From the NCBI GenBank assembly GCA_002483265.1, contig DLHO01000001.1:1-35208 (forward strand): a DNA stretch of 35,208 nucleotides, read 5' to 3'. The notes under the pieces were generated by a model that was not told where the DNA came from, searched no databases, and saw nothing but the letters and a program-made list of their open reading frames with translations. The translations under genes and the position numbers were made by a program. Source of the DNA: Flavobacteriales bacterium UBA7666 (GTDB lineage Bacteria; Bacteroidota; Bacteroidia; Flavobacteriales_D; Crocinitomicaceae). Below are positions 1-6,827 of this stretch, in pieces. Within the stretch, counting starts at the first letter, position 1, and each line of letters starts with the position of its first letter.

Positions 1-66
1 GCTGGGCTCGAACCAGCGACCCTCTGATTAACAGTCAGATGCTCTAACCAGCTGAGCTAAGAAGGA
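1..66 (-). tRNA. tRNA-Asn (anticodon GTT), 3' end cut by window edge
   Basis: Read on the minus strand, the sequence gives acceptor 5' strand TCCTTCT (66 to 60), U8-A9, D stem GCTC/GAGC, and an anticodon stem TCTGA/TCAGA closing the loop CTGTTAA. The anticodon is GTT, which reads asparagine codons. The T arm (GCTGG, loop TTCGAGC, CCAGC) ends exactly at base 1, so the 3' acceptor strand and discriminator base lie outside the window. D-loop (G18 G19) and T-loop (C56) bases are canonical. Confidence 0.95.
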
Positions 67-83
67 ATCTGGTTTCGCGGTTG

Positions 84-116
84 CAAATATAGCTAAAGAT
101 TTGATTTTAGCACAAA
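84..116 (-). promoter_or_regulatory. Bacteroidota-type promoter of tRNA-Asn
   Basis: On the minus strand TATATTTG (84-91) matches the phylum -7 consensus TAnnTTTG. A TTTG (113-116) lies 21 bases upstream, where the -33 element is expected. Predicted transcription starts about a dozen bases before the tRNA. It is the only promoter in the window where both elements are convincing. Confidence 0.7.
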
Positions 117-176
117 TTCTGCGAAAAAAAATGAAATTATTTTTATTTAGATCCAGTACTAGCCTGACTTTCAGCA

Positions 177-629
177 CTAAAAATCATCTTCCGTCAAAGT
201 GAAATCATCCAAACTTGCATCGCAACCTTCTTCTTCACATGGTGATTCATTATCATCAATCATGTCAAACGGAAGATCTTCTTCGCATTTTGCAGGTCTT
301 AAAATGTTTGTTCGGGATACATTCAATCGGATTTCAGATCTGGAAGACCCGTCTTCCTGGGAAAACGATTTTGCAAATGGAGTTCCAACTAATTCAACTA
401 AAGCACCCTTCTTTAGAAAATCCAGAATACGCATATTCGCGCCTTCCTTTTTCCAGATGGTACAATTTACCCAAGTCGTTTTGGTTCTTGCTTCTCCTGT
501 ACGCTTATCGCGCCAATTCTTATTGTGCGCAACCGGAAAGTTTACTGCAATAACGCCACGCTCCATTTGTTTCACAACGGCGTCCTTTCCAATATTTCCA
601 ATTAAGCGTGTTTCAAAAACAGTTGCCAT
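177..629 (-). CDS. ssb: single-stranded DNA-binding protein (SSB), 150 aa
   Basis: Binds single-stranded DNA in replication and repair. Residues 1-110 have the SSB oligonucleotide-binding fold pattern, opening MATVFETRLIGNIGKDA and continuing with VNFPVAHN and TTWVNCTIW, then an acidic linker. The protein ends in LTEDDF instead of the usual DDxPF-type partner-binding tip, while an EDLPF sequence sits internally at about residues 117-121. This may be a second SSB paralogue rather than the main chromosomal copy. The ATG at 629 fits the conserved N-terminus, and a -7 box lies 36 bases upstream. It is codirectional with the amidase but has its own promoter in the gap between them. Confidence 0.88.
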   Translation of the reverse strand: MATVFETRLIGNIGKDAVVKQMERGVIAVNFPVAHNKNWRDKRTGEARTKTTWVNCTIWKKEGANMRILDFLKKGALVELVGTPFAKSFSQEDGSSRSEIRLNVSRTNILRPAKCEEDLPFDMIDDNESPCEEEGCDASLDDFTLTEDDF

Positions 630-665
630 ATTTTTATTGATGGTAAATTATAATGTGTTTCCCTA

Positions 666-673
666 CAAAAGTA
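666..673 (-). promoter_or_regulatory. -7 box of the ssb gene
   Basis: TACTTTTG on the minus strand matches TAnnTTTG, about 36 bases before the ssb ATG. No convincing -33 TTG is seen upstream. Confidence 0.5.
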
Positions 674-685
674 ATACATTTCACG

Positions 686-1612
686 CTAATTCTTTCTTTC
701 CACTACGATTGAATCAGGGAAACCACTCTTTTTCACCTCGTTACAATAATTTTGCGCTTCTGATTTGGAAGAAAAGGTTCCGGAAAAATACTTATAGCGG
801 TATCCTGTTTGTGAAACCTGGGTGCGGCTGACAGCATGCTTCAGATTTTTAAAACCTCCTTTTTCAGTATCGAGCCATTCCTTCGAACTCATGATTTGAA
901 CACTGTAGTTTTTTTCAGTGGAGGCAACCGGTTTTGAATTATTGGCAGTGTTTACTGCCCTTTTGGTAAACGAAATGTTTTTGTGTGTTTCCTGCAAATG
1001 ACCTCTCATTGCGCGAAACAAAGCAGATGCAATGACATCCTGACCTTCTGAAGTATTCAAGTAATTCGCTTCCGAAACGTTGGTCATAAATCCACATTCA
1101 ACCAAAACGCTGGTCATTTCAGTGAATTTGAGAACCTGTAGTGAATGTTCGCGGTCATCCGAATCCTTTACTCCTCTTGATTTGCGACCTGCACGTGTTT
1201 TAAATTCATTTTCAAATGCCTTAGCCAAATTAACAGATGCCTTTGAGCTCATTGAATGAACATGCGACTCGGTTCCTTTGATATTGGTGTTCGGACTGCC
1301 GTTGATATGAACCGAAATGAAATAATCCACGTTTTTCGAATTAGCCATATTCACCCGTTCATCTAAGGTTGGATAACGGTCGTCCGTTCTGGTATATAAA
1401 ATGGTTACATTCTCCAATCTTTCAGAAAGGTAAGCCCCAAATTTCAACGCAATTTTTAACGTCAGGTCTTTTTCGGGCAGCAAATTCTTATCTGCAGCCT
1501 CATGGCCGGGATCTGAACCTCCATGGCCGGGATCAATCAAAATGGTAATCTCTTGACCAAAGGAACCGAAGGAAAGAAGCACAAAAACCAAAATGGTATA
1601 TAGGAACTGCAT
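686..1612 (-). CDS. N-acetylmuramoyl-L-alanine amidase with C-terminal SPOR-like domain, 308 aa
   Basis: A zinc amidase (Amidase_3 family) that cuts the bond between muramic acid and the peptide stem during cell separation. A signal peptide (residues 1-19, ending FGSFGQ) sends it to the periplasm. The catalytic domain (about 21-210) shows DPGHGG with zinc ligand H30, E47, the SVHING motif with H102, and catalytic E172 in VLVECGF. After a linker, residues about 234-305 (YSVQIMSS...) look like a SPOR domain, which binds denuded glycan at division sites. The ATG lies four bases after a TAAATTTG box, so the mRNA is probably leaderless. Family call is secure; which amidase paralogue it is cannot be told. 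Confidence 0.9.
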   Translation of the reverse strand: MQFLYTILVFVLLSFGSFGQEITILIDPGHGGSDPGHEAADKNLLPEKDLTLKIALKFGAYLSERLENVTILYTRTDDRYPTLDERVNMANSKNVDYFISVHINGSPNTNIKGTESHVHSMSSKASVNLAKAFENEFKTRAGRKSRGVKDSDDREHSLQVLKFTEMTSVLVECGFMTNVSEANYLNTSEGQDVIASALFRAMRGHLQETHKNISFTKRAVNTANNSKPVASTEKNYSVQIMSSKEWLDTEKGGFKNLKHAVSRTQVSQTGYRYKYFSGTFSSKSEAQNYCNEVKKSGFPDSIVVERKN

Positions 1613-1616
1613 CCTG

Positions 1617-1624
1617 CAAATTTA
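1617..1624 (-). promoter_or_regulatory. -7 box four bases before the amidase ATG
   Basis: TAAATTTG on the minus strand, then CAGG, then the ATG. In this phylum transcription starts a few bases after this box, which would put the start at or next to the ATG. Confidence 0.55.
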
Positions 1625-1688
1625 GGACGCAATCAGATTCCCTCTGCAACTATTCCAAAAGGTTACTAAATAGTAAATGTTAATTTTC

Positions 1689-1696
1689 TATCTTTG
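1689..1696 (+). promoter_or_regulatory. -7 box four bases before the GTG of the glycosyltransferase
   Basis: TATCTTTG, then CGCC, then GTG at 1701. This box decides the start: the in-frame ATG at 1677 lies upstream of the predicted transcription start and would not be in the mRNA. Confidence 0.6.
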
Positions 1697-1700
1697 CGCC

Positions 1701-2480
1701 GTGAAAGCAACGCTTATTATTTCCGTTTACAAAGATGTTAGTGCATTAGAAGCCGTTCTCAGGAGTGCTGCGTTGCAAAAAGAAAAAGATTTTGAAATAA
1801 TCATTTCACAAGACTGTGACGATCCATGCTTTGACGAATTGATTGAAAAATTTCGTGGTTCGTTTTCCATTACGCATTTACAACAGCCAGATCAAGGGTT
1901 TTTAAAGACCAAAATGCTCAATAATGCCATTCGTGCATCAAAAAGTGAGCGCTTGATTTTTATTGACGGAGATTGTGTGCTTCATCCACGTTTCGTGAAA
2001 CAATATGTACGTTCCATTCAGGAAGGTAAAATGTGTATCGGACGCAGAGTGAACCTGGATGCTGAAACTTCACGCAAGATCAGAACAGGTGAAAGAACCG
2101 TTCCCGGCTATCTGGAAATGATCCGGAATAAAAGCACAAGCGTTGAGGAAAGCTTTCCTTTATGGAGTTTATTGCAACGAAAATTGGTTCCTTTATTGGG
2201 ATCCAACATGGGTTGGTTCAAAGCCGATTTAGTAAAAATCAACGGTTTTGACGAAACATACATCACTCCCGGATTTGGGGAAGATTCCGATATCGAATTC
2301 CGTGCGAAAAAAGCAGGAATTGTTCCCTATTCGGTAAGATACAAAGCCATTCAATATCATTTATTCCATGAACGCCCAAATCGGGAGAATTTGGTAAAGA
2401 TTAGTAAGGATCAGTTTCAGGAAAAGGTGAAGCGCGAAGATTTCCGTTGTCAGTTTGGGTTGGAAACCCTAGAGATGTGA
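1701..2480 (+). CDS. family 2 glycosyltransferase with C-terminal galactosyltransferase-type region, 259 aa
   Basis: A cytoplasmic GT-A fold nucleotide-sugar transferase, probably for surface polysaccharide; the exact sugar is unknown. From GTG 1701 the protein opens MKATLIISVYKD, as family 2 enzymes do. It continues with IISQDCDD, QPDQGFLKT, the metal-binding FIDGDCVLHP, and later GSNMGWFKADL plus GFGEDSDIEFRAKKAG. The last two blocks match the C-terminal region of family 7/2 galactosyltransferases. Starting at the ATG 1677 would add eight residues (MLIFYLCA) that do not fit the family and precede the promoter box. The TGA stop lies inside a REP-like hairpin. The gene is convergent with hemW and divergent from the amidase. 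Confidence 0.85.
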   Translation: MKATLIISVYKDVSALEAVLRSAALQKEKDFEIIISQDCDDPCFDELIEKFRGSFSITHLQQPDQGFLKTKMLNNAIRASKSERLIFIDGDCVLHPRFVKQYVRSIQEGKMCIGRRVNLDAETSRKIRTGERTVPGYLEMIRNKSTSVEESFPLWSLLQRKLVPLLGSNMGWFKADLVKINGFDETYITPGFGEDSDIEFRAKKAGIVPYSVRYKAIQYHLFHERPNRENLVKISKDQFQEKVKREDFRCQFGLETLEM

Positions 2481-2553
2481 CTTCGACTCCGCTCAGTCAC
2501 CGAGCAAATTGTTTCGTAATTATCTAAAGGACACTGAGCGGAGTCGAAGTGTC
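2477..2553. repeat. head-to-head pair of REP-like hairpins between convergent genes
   Basis: Unit one (2477-2500) and inverted unit two (2530-2553) share the 16-base core CTTCGACTCCGCTCAG. Each unit closes its own stem, GTGACT/AGTCAC in the first and GACACT/AGTGTC in the second. The two units can also pair with each other into one long stem around a 29-base spacer. The position between converging genes suits a two-way terminator, although no clean T-run follows. Unit one holds the glycosyltransferase stop, and unit two encodes the last residues of hemW. Confidence 0.85.
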
Positions 2554-3672
2554 AATTAGAAATAGGTCTGAAGCTATCGCATCTGCTAAGAGTCTTCCCG
2601 CATTCGTTAAAAGAATATGCTCTTCTGTTTGAACCAGTAAATTTTTATCCTCGTAATTCTTTACGATCTGAAACCATTCTTCGTTTGGAGCACTGTTTTC
2701 AAATAATTGCTGCTTTGAAACCCCCCATTTTGTTCGAAGTCCAATCATCACCAGTTCATTGAATCGATCAAAATCTGAAAGCGTTTCAATTGTTTCGGGC
2801 AAACTTCCTTTCTTCAGTTCGTTTAAATACACTTTATTGTTTGCCTGATTCCAATAACGCTCAGTTTGATTATAACCATGTGCAGACGGGCCAATTCCAA
2901 GGTATTTCGATCCTTTCCAGTAAGAGGTATTGTGTCTGGAATAATGCTCATTTCGTGCAAAATTAGAAATCTCGTATTGTTCGTAACCGGCATCTTTCAA
3001 CGTTGAAACCAACAATTCAAATTGTTCGGATTGCTGGTCATTGGAAGAAACGACCAATTTTCCTTCTTTTACCCACTTGGACAAAGCTGTTTTTTGTTCA
3101 ACTGTCAAACAATAGGCAGAAATGTGTTCCGGATTCAATTCAATGATCTGAAGCAATTGATCTTTCCATTCTTGCAGGGTCATATTTGGCAAGCCATACA
3201 TTAAATCCAAACTCAATTCATCGAAACCTACTTGTTTTGCATTTTTGACTGCATTCAAACTATCTGCTGCCTGATGGCTTCTGTTCATCCATTTTAATTG
3301 GTCATCATTGAATGACTGGATCCCGATACTCAGGCGATTTACTCCTAATTCCTTCCACTTTTGTAAATTCTCCAGGGAACAATCATCCGGGTTGCATTCC
3401 AAGGTAATTTCTACCGAATCAACTACCTGATAGTTGGATTTCACCTGATTGATTAGCTTTTGAAGCTGTATTGGAGTCAAAATACTGGGTGTTCCGCCAC
3501 CGAAATAAATCGTTTCAAAGTTTTCCTGTAACCAGACCTTTGATCTCATTTCCAATTCCGTGCACAAAGCGTCAACCATTTCATCCTGATACGTGTGATT
3601 GGTAGAAAAATGAAAGTCGCAATAACTACATTTTTGGGCGCAAAAAGGAATATGGATATAACAGCCGGACAT
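2524..3672 (-). CDS. hemW: HemW-like radical SAM protein (heme chaperone family), 382 aa
   Basis: Cytoplasmic radical SAM protein. The N-terminus YIHIPFCAQKCSYCDF carries C11, C15 and C18 for the 4Fe-4S cluster, followed by F20. HemN, the true coproporphyrinogen dehydrogenase, has a fourth cysteine at that position, so HemW is preferred. GGGTPSIL (SAM-binding loop), LSIGIQSFN and a HemN_C-type tail follow, and 382 residues is the family length. The ATG at 3672 lies four bases after a TAATTTTG box, suggesting a leaderless mRNA. The last residues (IDTSTPLSVL) are read from a REP-like element, so the natural C-terminus has been extended or replaced there. Confidence 0.92.
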   Translation of the reverse strand: MSGCYIHIPFCAQKCSYCDFHFSTNHTYQDEMVDALCTELEMRSKVWLQENFETIYFGGGTPSILTPIQLQKLINQVKSNYQVVDSVEITLECNPDDCSLENLQKWKELGVNRLSIGIQSFNDDQLKWMNRSHQAADSLNAVKNAKQVGFDELSLDLMYGLPNMTLQEWKDQLLQIIELNPEHISAYCLTVEQKTALSKWVKEGKLVVSSNDQQSEQFELLVSTLKDAGYEQYEISNFARNEHYSRHNTSYWKGSKYLGIGPSAHGYNQTERYWNQANNKVYLNELKKGSLPETIETLSDFDRFNELVMIGLRTKWGVSKQQLFENSAPNEEWFQIVKNYEDKNLLVQTEEHILLTNAGRLLADAIASDLFLIDTSTPLSVL

Positions 3673-3676
3673 GGGA

Positions 3677-3684
3677 CAAAATTA
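3677..3684 (-). promoter_or_regulatory. -7 box four bases before the hemW ATG
   Basis: TAATTTTG on the minus strand, then TCCC, then ATG. The spacing is identical to that of the amidase and glycosyltransferase genes. Confidence 0.55.
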
Positions 3685-3777
3685 GGGATTAATCGCGCGT
3701 TTTCACCTAGTTAAAATTGGAGGTTTTTATTAAATGTTAAAAAACGCTTTAAATTTTTACCATTAAACAAAAAGATA

Positions 3778-3785
3778 TACTTTTC
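3778..3785 (+). promoter_or_regulatory. possible -7 box before the 116-aa hypothetical gene
   Basis: TACTTTTC differs from TAnnTTTG at the last base only, and sits four bases before the ATG at 3790. It is included because the spacing repeats that of three neighbouring genes. Confidence 0.35.
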
Positions 3786-3789
3786 AAAT

Positions 3790-4140
3790 ATGGGATTTAA
3801 AGATCAACAGGCAGCCATTCAACGAGAATTAGATCGATTTATCGACTTATTGGGGGTTTTATTGCCGCGTTATTCTAAATTGCTGAAGCGCAAGAATTTA
3901 ACAGAAGATGAATTACACGAATTAGGTGAATTAGAACACTTCCTGATTGGCGTAAATGGTCGAATTTCTGAAATTAAACAAGTACTTGAACAAGATGTTT
4001 ACGGACACTCTTTGGACTTGTACTACAAACTGAAAGCTAAAGCAGATTTAGGTGATGAAGATGCAGCAAAAAAATTAAGTCGATTACGCGATTCGTACAA
4101 TGACTCCATGATATCCGGACAAATTATCCATTGGAACTAG
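3790..4140 (+). CDS. hypothetical helical protein, 116 aa
   Basis: Not recognised. The sequence is charged and predicted almost all-helical, with no signal peptide, membrane segment or cysteine cluster. It begins MGFKDQQAAIQRELDRFIDLL, and the middle part (about residues 35-70) has heptad-like leucine and isoleucine spacing, so a coiled-coil or helical bundle is likely. A weak -7 box four bases before the ATG and a clear intrinsic terminator 30 bases after the stop make it a single-gene unit. Codon use resembles its neighbours, and the reading frame is clean, so I regard it as a real cytoplasmic protein of unknown role. Confidence 0.75.
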   Translation: MGFKDQQAAIQRELDRFIDLLGVLLPRYSKLLKRKNLTEDELHELGELEHFLIGVNGRISEIKQVLEQDVYGHSLDLYYKLKAKADLGDEDAAKKLSRLRDSYNDSMISGQIIHWN

Positions 4141-4169
4141 GTATCATTCGAAAAACATGTACCCAATCA

Positions 4170-4200
4170 AAAACCGCTGAATTGCTTCAACGGTTTTTTT
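4170..4200 (+). terminator. intrinsic terminator after the 116-aa gene
   Basis: AAACCG / CGGTTT with inner TGAA/TTCA forms a hairpin that runs straight into seven T. It lies 30 bases beyond the stop codon. Confidence 0.8.
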
Positions 4201-4224
4201 AGTGTTTAATTGGTTTGAACTTGA

Positions 4225-4533
4225 TTAGCGCATCCCAACAACTGCAATAAATACCAGAATACCAGTTCCTAACAGGCATAGACTTACTGTAGCACAAATT
4301 CTTGCCGCCTTCATTTTCTTGTAGGATGATTGCGTGTATAAAAGTGGATTGTTTTTAAACTCAGTCATTGCTTTTCCGGATCTTACCAATGTTACAATCG
4401 CCAGAACTATTCCAACAAAATTCAGAGCAAGTGGAATAGAAATAATTCCCATTGCTAAAGTTCCGCCAGCCCGTTCCAAATTTCTTTTGGGTTTGGTTGT
4501 CATTGCAATCGAATCTAATGTATCGTTTTCCAT
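4225..4533 (-). CDS. small two-helix membrane protein, CCC-motif/DUF4190-like, 102 aa
   Basis: Inner-membrane protein of unknown function. After a polar N-terminus (1-23), helix one is about residues 24-48 (GTLAMGIISIPLALNFVGIV), then a loop with MTEFKNNPLLYTQSSYKK, then helix two at about 76-100. The NPxLYTxxSY loop followed by KxARICA is the pattern of the short Bacteroidota proteins named CCC-motif membrane proteins. The cysteine triplet that gives that family its name is absent from helix one here (PLALNF in its place). The family assignment is from memory of the pattern and is moderate. The ATG at 4533 is the only sensible start. It lies downstream of gcdH on the same strand, but a terminator separates them. 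Confidence 0.75.
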   Translation of the reverse strand: MENDTLDSIAMTTKPKRNLERAGGTLAMGIISIPLALNFVGIVLAIVTLVRSGKAMTEFKNNPLLYTQSSYKKMKAARICATVSLCLLGTGILVFIAVVGMR

Positions 4534-4562
4534 TTGTTTGAGTATTTAGATCTTTCTGCGCT

Positions 4563-4599
4563 AAAATAAAAAAACCTCCGAATTTCCATCCGAAGGTTT
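4563..4599 (-). terminator. intrinsic terminator downstream of the acyl-CoA dehydrogenase gene
   Basis: On the minus strand AAACCTTCG pairs with CGGAGGTTT (one G-U), then a run of seven T. It separates gcdH from the downstream small membrane gene. Confidence 0.7.
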
Positions 4600-4620
4600 C
4601 ATAATATGCTGATTCAAAGG

Positions 4621-4645
4621 GTGACTTCGACTCCGCTCAGTCACC
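4621..4645. repeat. single REP-like hairpin
   Basis: One copy of the CTTCGACTCCGCTCAG element with stem arms GTGACT/AGTCAC, lying just downstream of gcdH. Confidence 0.8.
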
Positions 4646-4650
4646 TTTTG

Positions 4651-4670
4651 ATTCCGATAGCTATCGGGAT
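4651..4670. repeat. 20-base near-perfect palindrome
   Basis: ATTCCGATAGCTATCGGGAT is self-complementary except for one T-G pair. It lies beside the REP-like unit at the 3' end of gcdH. Similar palindromes built on CCGATAGCTATCGG are common between genes in this phylum (from memory). Confidence 0.6.
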
Positions 4671-4685
4671 TATCTTTTCACTTAA

Positions 4686-5876
4686 TTACGGTTTTTCTCT
4701 TGTGAAAGCAGGAATTCCTGTTACGTCCATTCCGGTGATCAATAAGTGAATATCGTGAGTTCCTTCGTATGTAAGAACTGATTCTAAGTTTGCCATATGG
4801 CGCATCATAGAATATTCACTTGTAATTCCCATTCCTCCGTGGATTTGACGTGCTTCACGAGCTATATCCAAAGCAATTTCCACGTTGTTTCTCTTAATCA
4901 TAGAGATCATTGCAGATGTTGCTCTTCCTTCATTTCTCAATTGTCCAACACGCAAAGTAATAAACTGAGCTTTCGTGATTTCAGTAATCATTTCAGCCAA
5001 TTTCTTTTGTGTCAATTGGAATGCGCCAATTGGAACACCAAACTGCGTGCGTTCTTTTGAATATCTCAAAGCCTGATCGTAGCAATCCATTGCAGCACCT
5101 AAAGCACCCCAAGCGATTCCAAAACGAGCAGAATCCAAACAACTCAATGGAGCTCCTAATCCGGAACGACCAGGAAGCAAGTTTTCTTTCGGAACTTTTA
5201 CATTCACAAAAATCAATTCACCAGTTGCAGAAGCACGAAGCGATAATTTTCCATGCATTTCAGGAGTTGTAAATCCTTCCATTCCGCGCTCAACTACCAT
5301 TCCGTGAATACGACCTGTTTCATCTTTTGCCCAAACTACGGCGATATCTGCAAACGGTGCATTGGAAATCCACATTTTTGCCCCATTCAATAAGTAATGA
5401 TCACCCATATCTTTGAAATTGGTAATCATACTTCCCGGGTCAGATCCATGGTCAGGTTCGGTTAATCCGAAACAACCCATCATTTCTCCGGTAGCTAATT
5501 TTGGCAAATACTTCTTCTTTTGTTCTTCAGATCCGTATTTCCAGATCGGGTACATCACCAATGAACTTTGAACTGAAGCAGTAGAACGCAATCCTGAATC
5601 ACAACGTTCCAATTCCTGCATGATCAATCCATAAGAAATCTGATCCAATCCGGGTCCACCGTATTCTTCCGGAATATAAGGTCCAAAAGCACCGATTTCA
5701 CCTAATCCTTTCAACAAATGCATTGGAAAAGTTGCCTTTTCGTAGTTCTCGTCAATGATTGGAGAAACCTCTTTTTTTACCCACGCACGAGCAGCGTCAC
5801 GCACCAACTTTTGCTCATCTGTAAGCAATTCATCCATTAATAAATAGTCCGGATGAGAATATAAATCAGATTTCAT
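4686..5876 (-). CDS. gcdH: glutaryl-CoA dehydrogenase-type acyl-CoA dehydrogenase, 396 aa
   Basis: FAD enzyme that oxidises and decarboxylates glutaryl-CoA to crotonyl-CoA in lysine and tryptophan breakdown. It shows the acyl-CoA dehydrogenase fold: N-terminal helices (1-130), the FAD/substrate beta domain with CFGLTEPDHGSDPG and KMWISNAPFAD, then the C-terminal helical domain with RTQFGVPIGAFQLTQ and QIHGGMG. The catalytic base is E371 in TYEGTHD. R97 in GLRSTASVQSS matches the arginine that binds the distal carboxylate in glutaryl-CoA dehydrogenases, which favours this subfamily over general acyl-CoA dehydrogenases. Length is typical. A TACATTTG box 25 bases upstream of the ATG is the likely promoter. 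No other lysine-catabolism gene is adjacent. Confidence 0.88.
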   Translation of the reverse strand: MKSDLYSHPDYLLMDELLTDEQKLVRDAARAWVKKEVSPIIDENYEKATFPMHLLKGLGEIGAFGPYIPEEYGGPGLDQISYGLIMQELERCDSGLRSTASVQSSLVMYPIWKYGSEEQKKKYLPKLATGEMMGCFGLTEPDHGSDPGSMITNFKDMGDHYLLNGAKMWISNAPFADIAVVWAKDETGRIHGMVVERGMEGFTTPEMHGKLSLRASATGELIFVNVKVPKENLLPGRSGLGAPLSCLDSARFGIAWGALGAAMDCYDQALRYSKERTQFGVPIGAFQLTQKKLAEMITEITKAQFITLRVGQLRNEGRATSAMISMIKRNNVEIALDIAREARQIHGGMGITSEYSMMRHMANLESVLTYEGTHDIHLLITGMDVTGIPAFTREKP

Positions 5877-5901
5877 TTCTCTTTGTTTTCAATTATCGTT
5901 G

Positions 5902-5909
5902 CAAATGTA
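5902..5909 (-). promoter_or_regulatory. -7 box of gcdH
   Basis: TACATTTG on the minus strand, 25 bases before the ATG at 5876, giving a predicted leader of about 20 bases. Confidence 0.5.
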
Positions 5910-6047
5910 ATCAAATCAACGAACGAATAAAAATGGAACAGGATGTTGAATTGAAAATTGAGAATTGAAAAATTGAAAAGACAGCAATATAATTCAGGTT
6001 GGATTAAGTAAGATTAAGTTTCCCGGAAAAGAATGATTGCAAAATAG

Positions 6048-6055
6048 TACTTTTG
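6048..6055 (+). promoter_or_regulatory. -7 box of the DUF4271-hemD unit
   Basis: TACTTTTG matches TAnnTTTG. An in-frame TTG lies three bases downstream (6059), and the first in-frame ATG is at 6077. Confidence 0.5.
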
Positions 6056-6076
6056 TATTTGAAATTATTTCAGTTC

Positions 6077-6796
6077 ATGCAGTTAAGCGGACAATTCTTT
6101 ACTCCTTCAGCAGCAAACGAGGTAATGGTTCTCACAGAAAGGAGTACCAATTATTCTTATTTGATTATTGCCGCGTTGGGTGTATGCCTCTTATTAGTAT
6201 CAGCTGCCCGACTTAGACAACGAGAAATATTTTTAATTCTCGGACAAAACACCTTTTTCTTTCAGAGTCTTTCGGAACAATATAAAAACGGGATCCGTGA
6301 AAATCCGCTTTCATCCATTTTTTTAGTCTTTCAGTACATAATTATCAGTGGAATCTACATTTATTGGTACAATCATTTTTCCCTGGTGGATTTCAACACT
6401 TACCAAACCATTGGTCTCACCACATTCCCTGCAATTCTGTTGGTATATCACCTTTTTATCATTTCGCTGGCAGGAACAATTACCGGATTTAGCCAAATAA
6501 TTCAGGAGGTCAATCAACTTACTTTAACCATGGCTCAAACAGCCGGAATTGTCATTTTAATTGAGTTCTTCTTCATTTATTTCCAGCCGGAATTCATCCT
6601 TGAATCCAAATTAATTATAGGAGGAACCTTTTTGTTTTTCATTGTTTTACGGATTATTCGTGCTTTTTATCATGCCATCCAATTGGGTGTATCATGGTAT
6701 TATATAATTTTGTACCTTTGGACGCTCGAAATTTTGCCCCTTTTGATTGCCATAAAACTGGTATTCCCAAGTGAAATTTCAAGTTGGTTAGGTTAA
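6077..6796 (+). CDS. DUF4271 integral membrane protein, 239 aa
   Basis: Multi-pass inner-membrane protein of unknown function, a family largely restricted to Bacteroidota. About six hydrophobic helices are visible, starting with YSYLIIAALGVCLLLVSAARL, then a cytoplasmic stretch rich in F, Q and N (RQREIFLILGQNTFFFQSLSEQ), and helices such as SIFLVFQYIIISGIYIYW and IIGGTFLFFIVLRII. The position directly before hemD is the conserved arrangement for this family. The start is uncertain: ATG 6077 gives MQLSGQFF, while an upstream in-frame TTG (6059) sits only three bases after the -7 box and could be a leaderless start adding six residues. Probably cotranscribed with hemD, 31 bases downstream. Confidence 0.8.
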   Translation: MQLSGQFFTPSAANEVMVLTERSTNYSYLIIAALGVCLLLVSAARLRQREIFLILGQNTFFFQSLSEQYKNGIRENPLSSIFLVFQYIIISGIYIYWYNHFSLVDFNTYQTIGLTTFPAILLVYHLFIISLAGTITGFSQIIQEVNQLTLTMAQTAGIVILIEFFFIYFQPEFILESKLIIGGTFLFFIVLRIIRAFYHAIQLGVSWYYIILYLWTLEILPLLIAIKLVFPSEISSWLG

Positions 6797-6827
6797 ATAA
6801 ATGTTGAACGCTAAAACAAAATAAACC

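Noticed and set aside
199..831. Open frame opposite ssb and the end of the amidase gene
   Set aside because: It is the shadow of two well-supported minus-strand genes and has no protein-like features.
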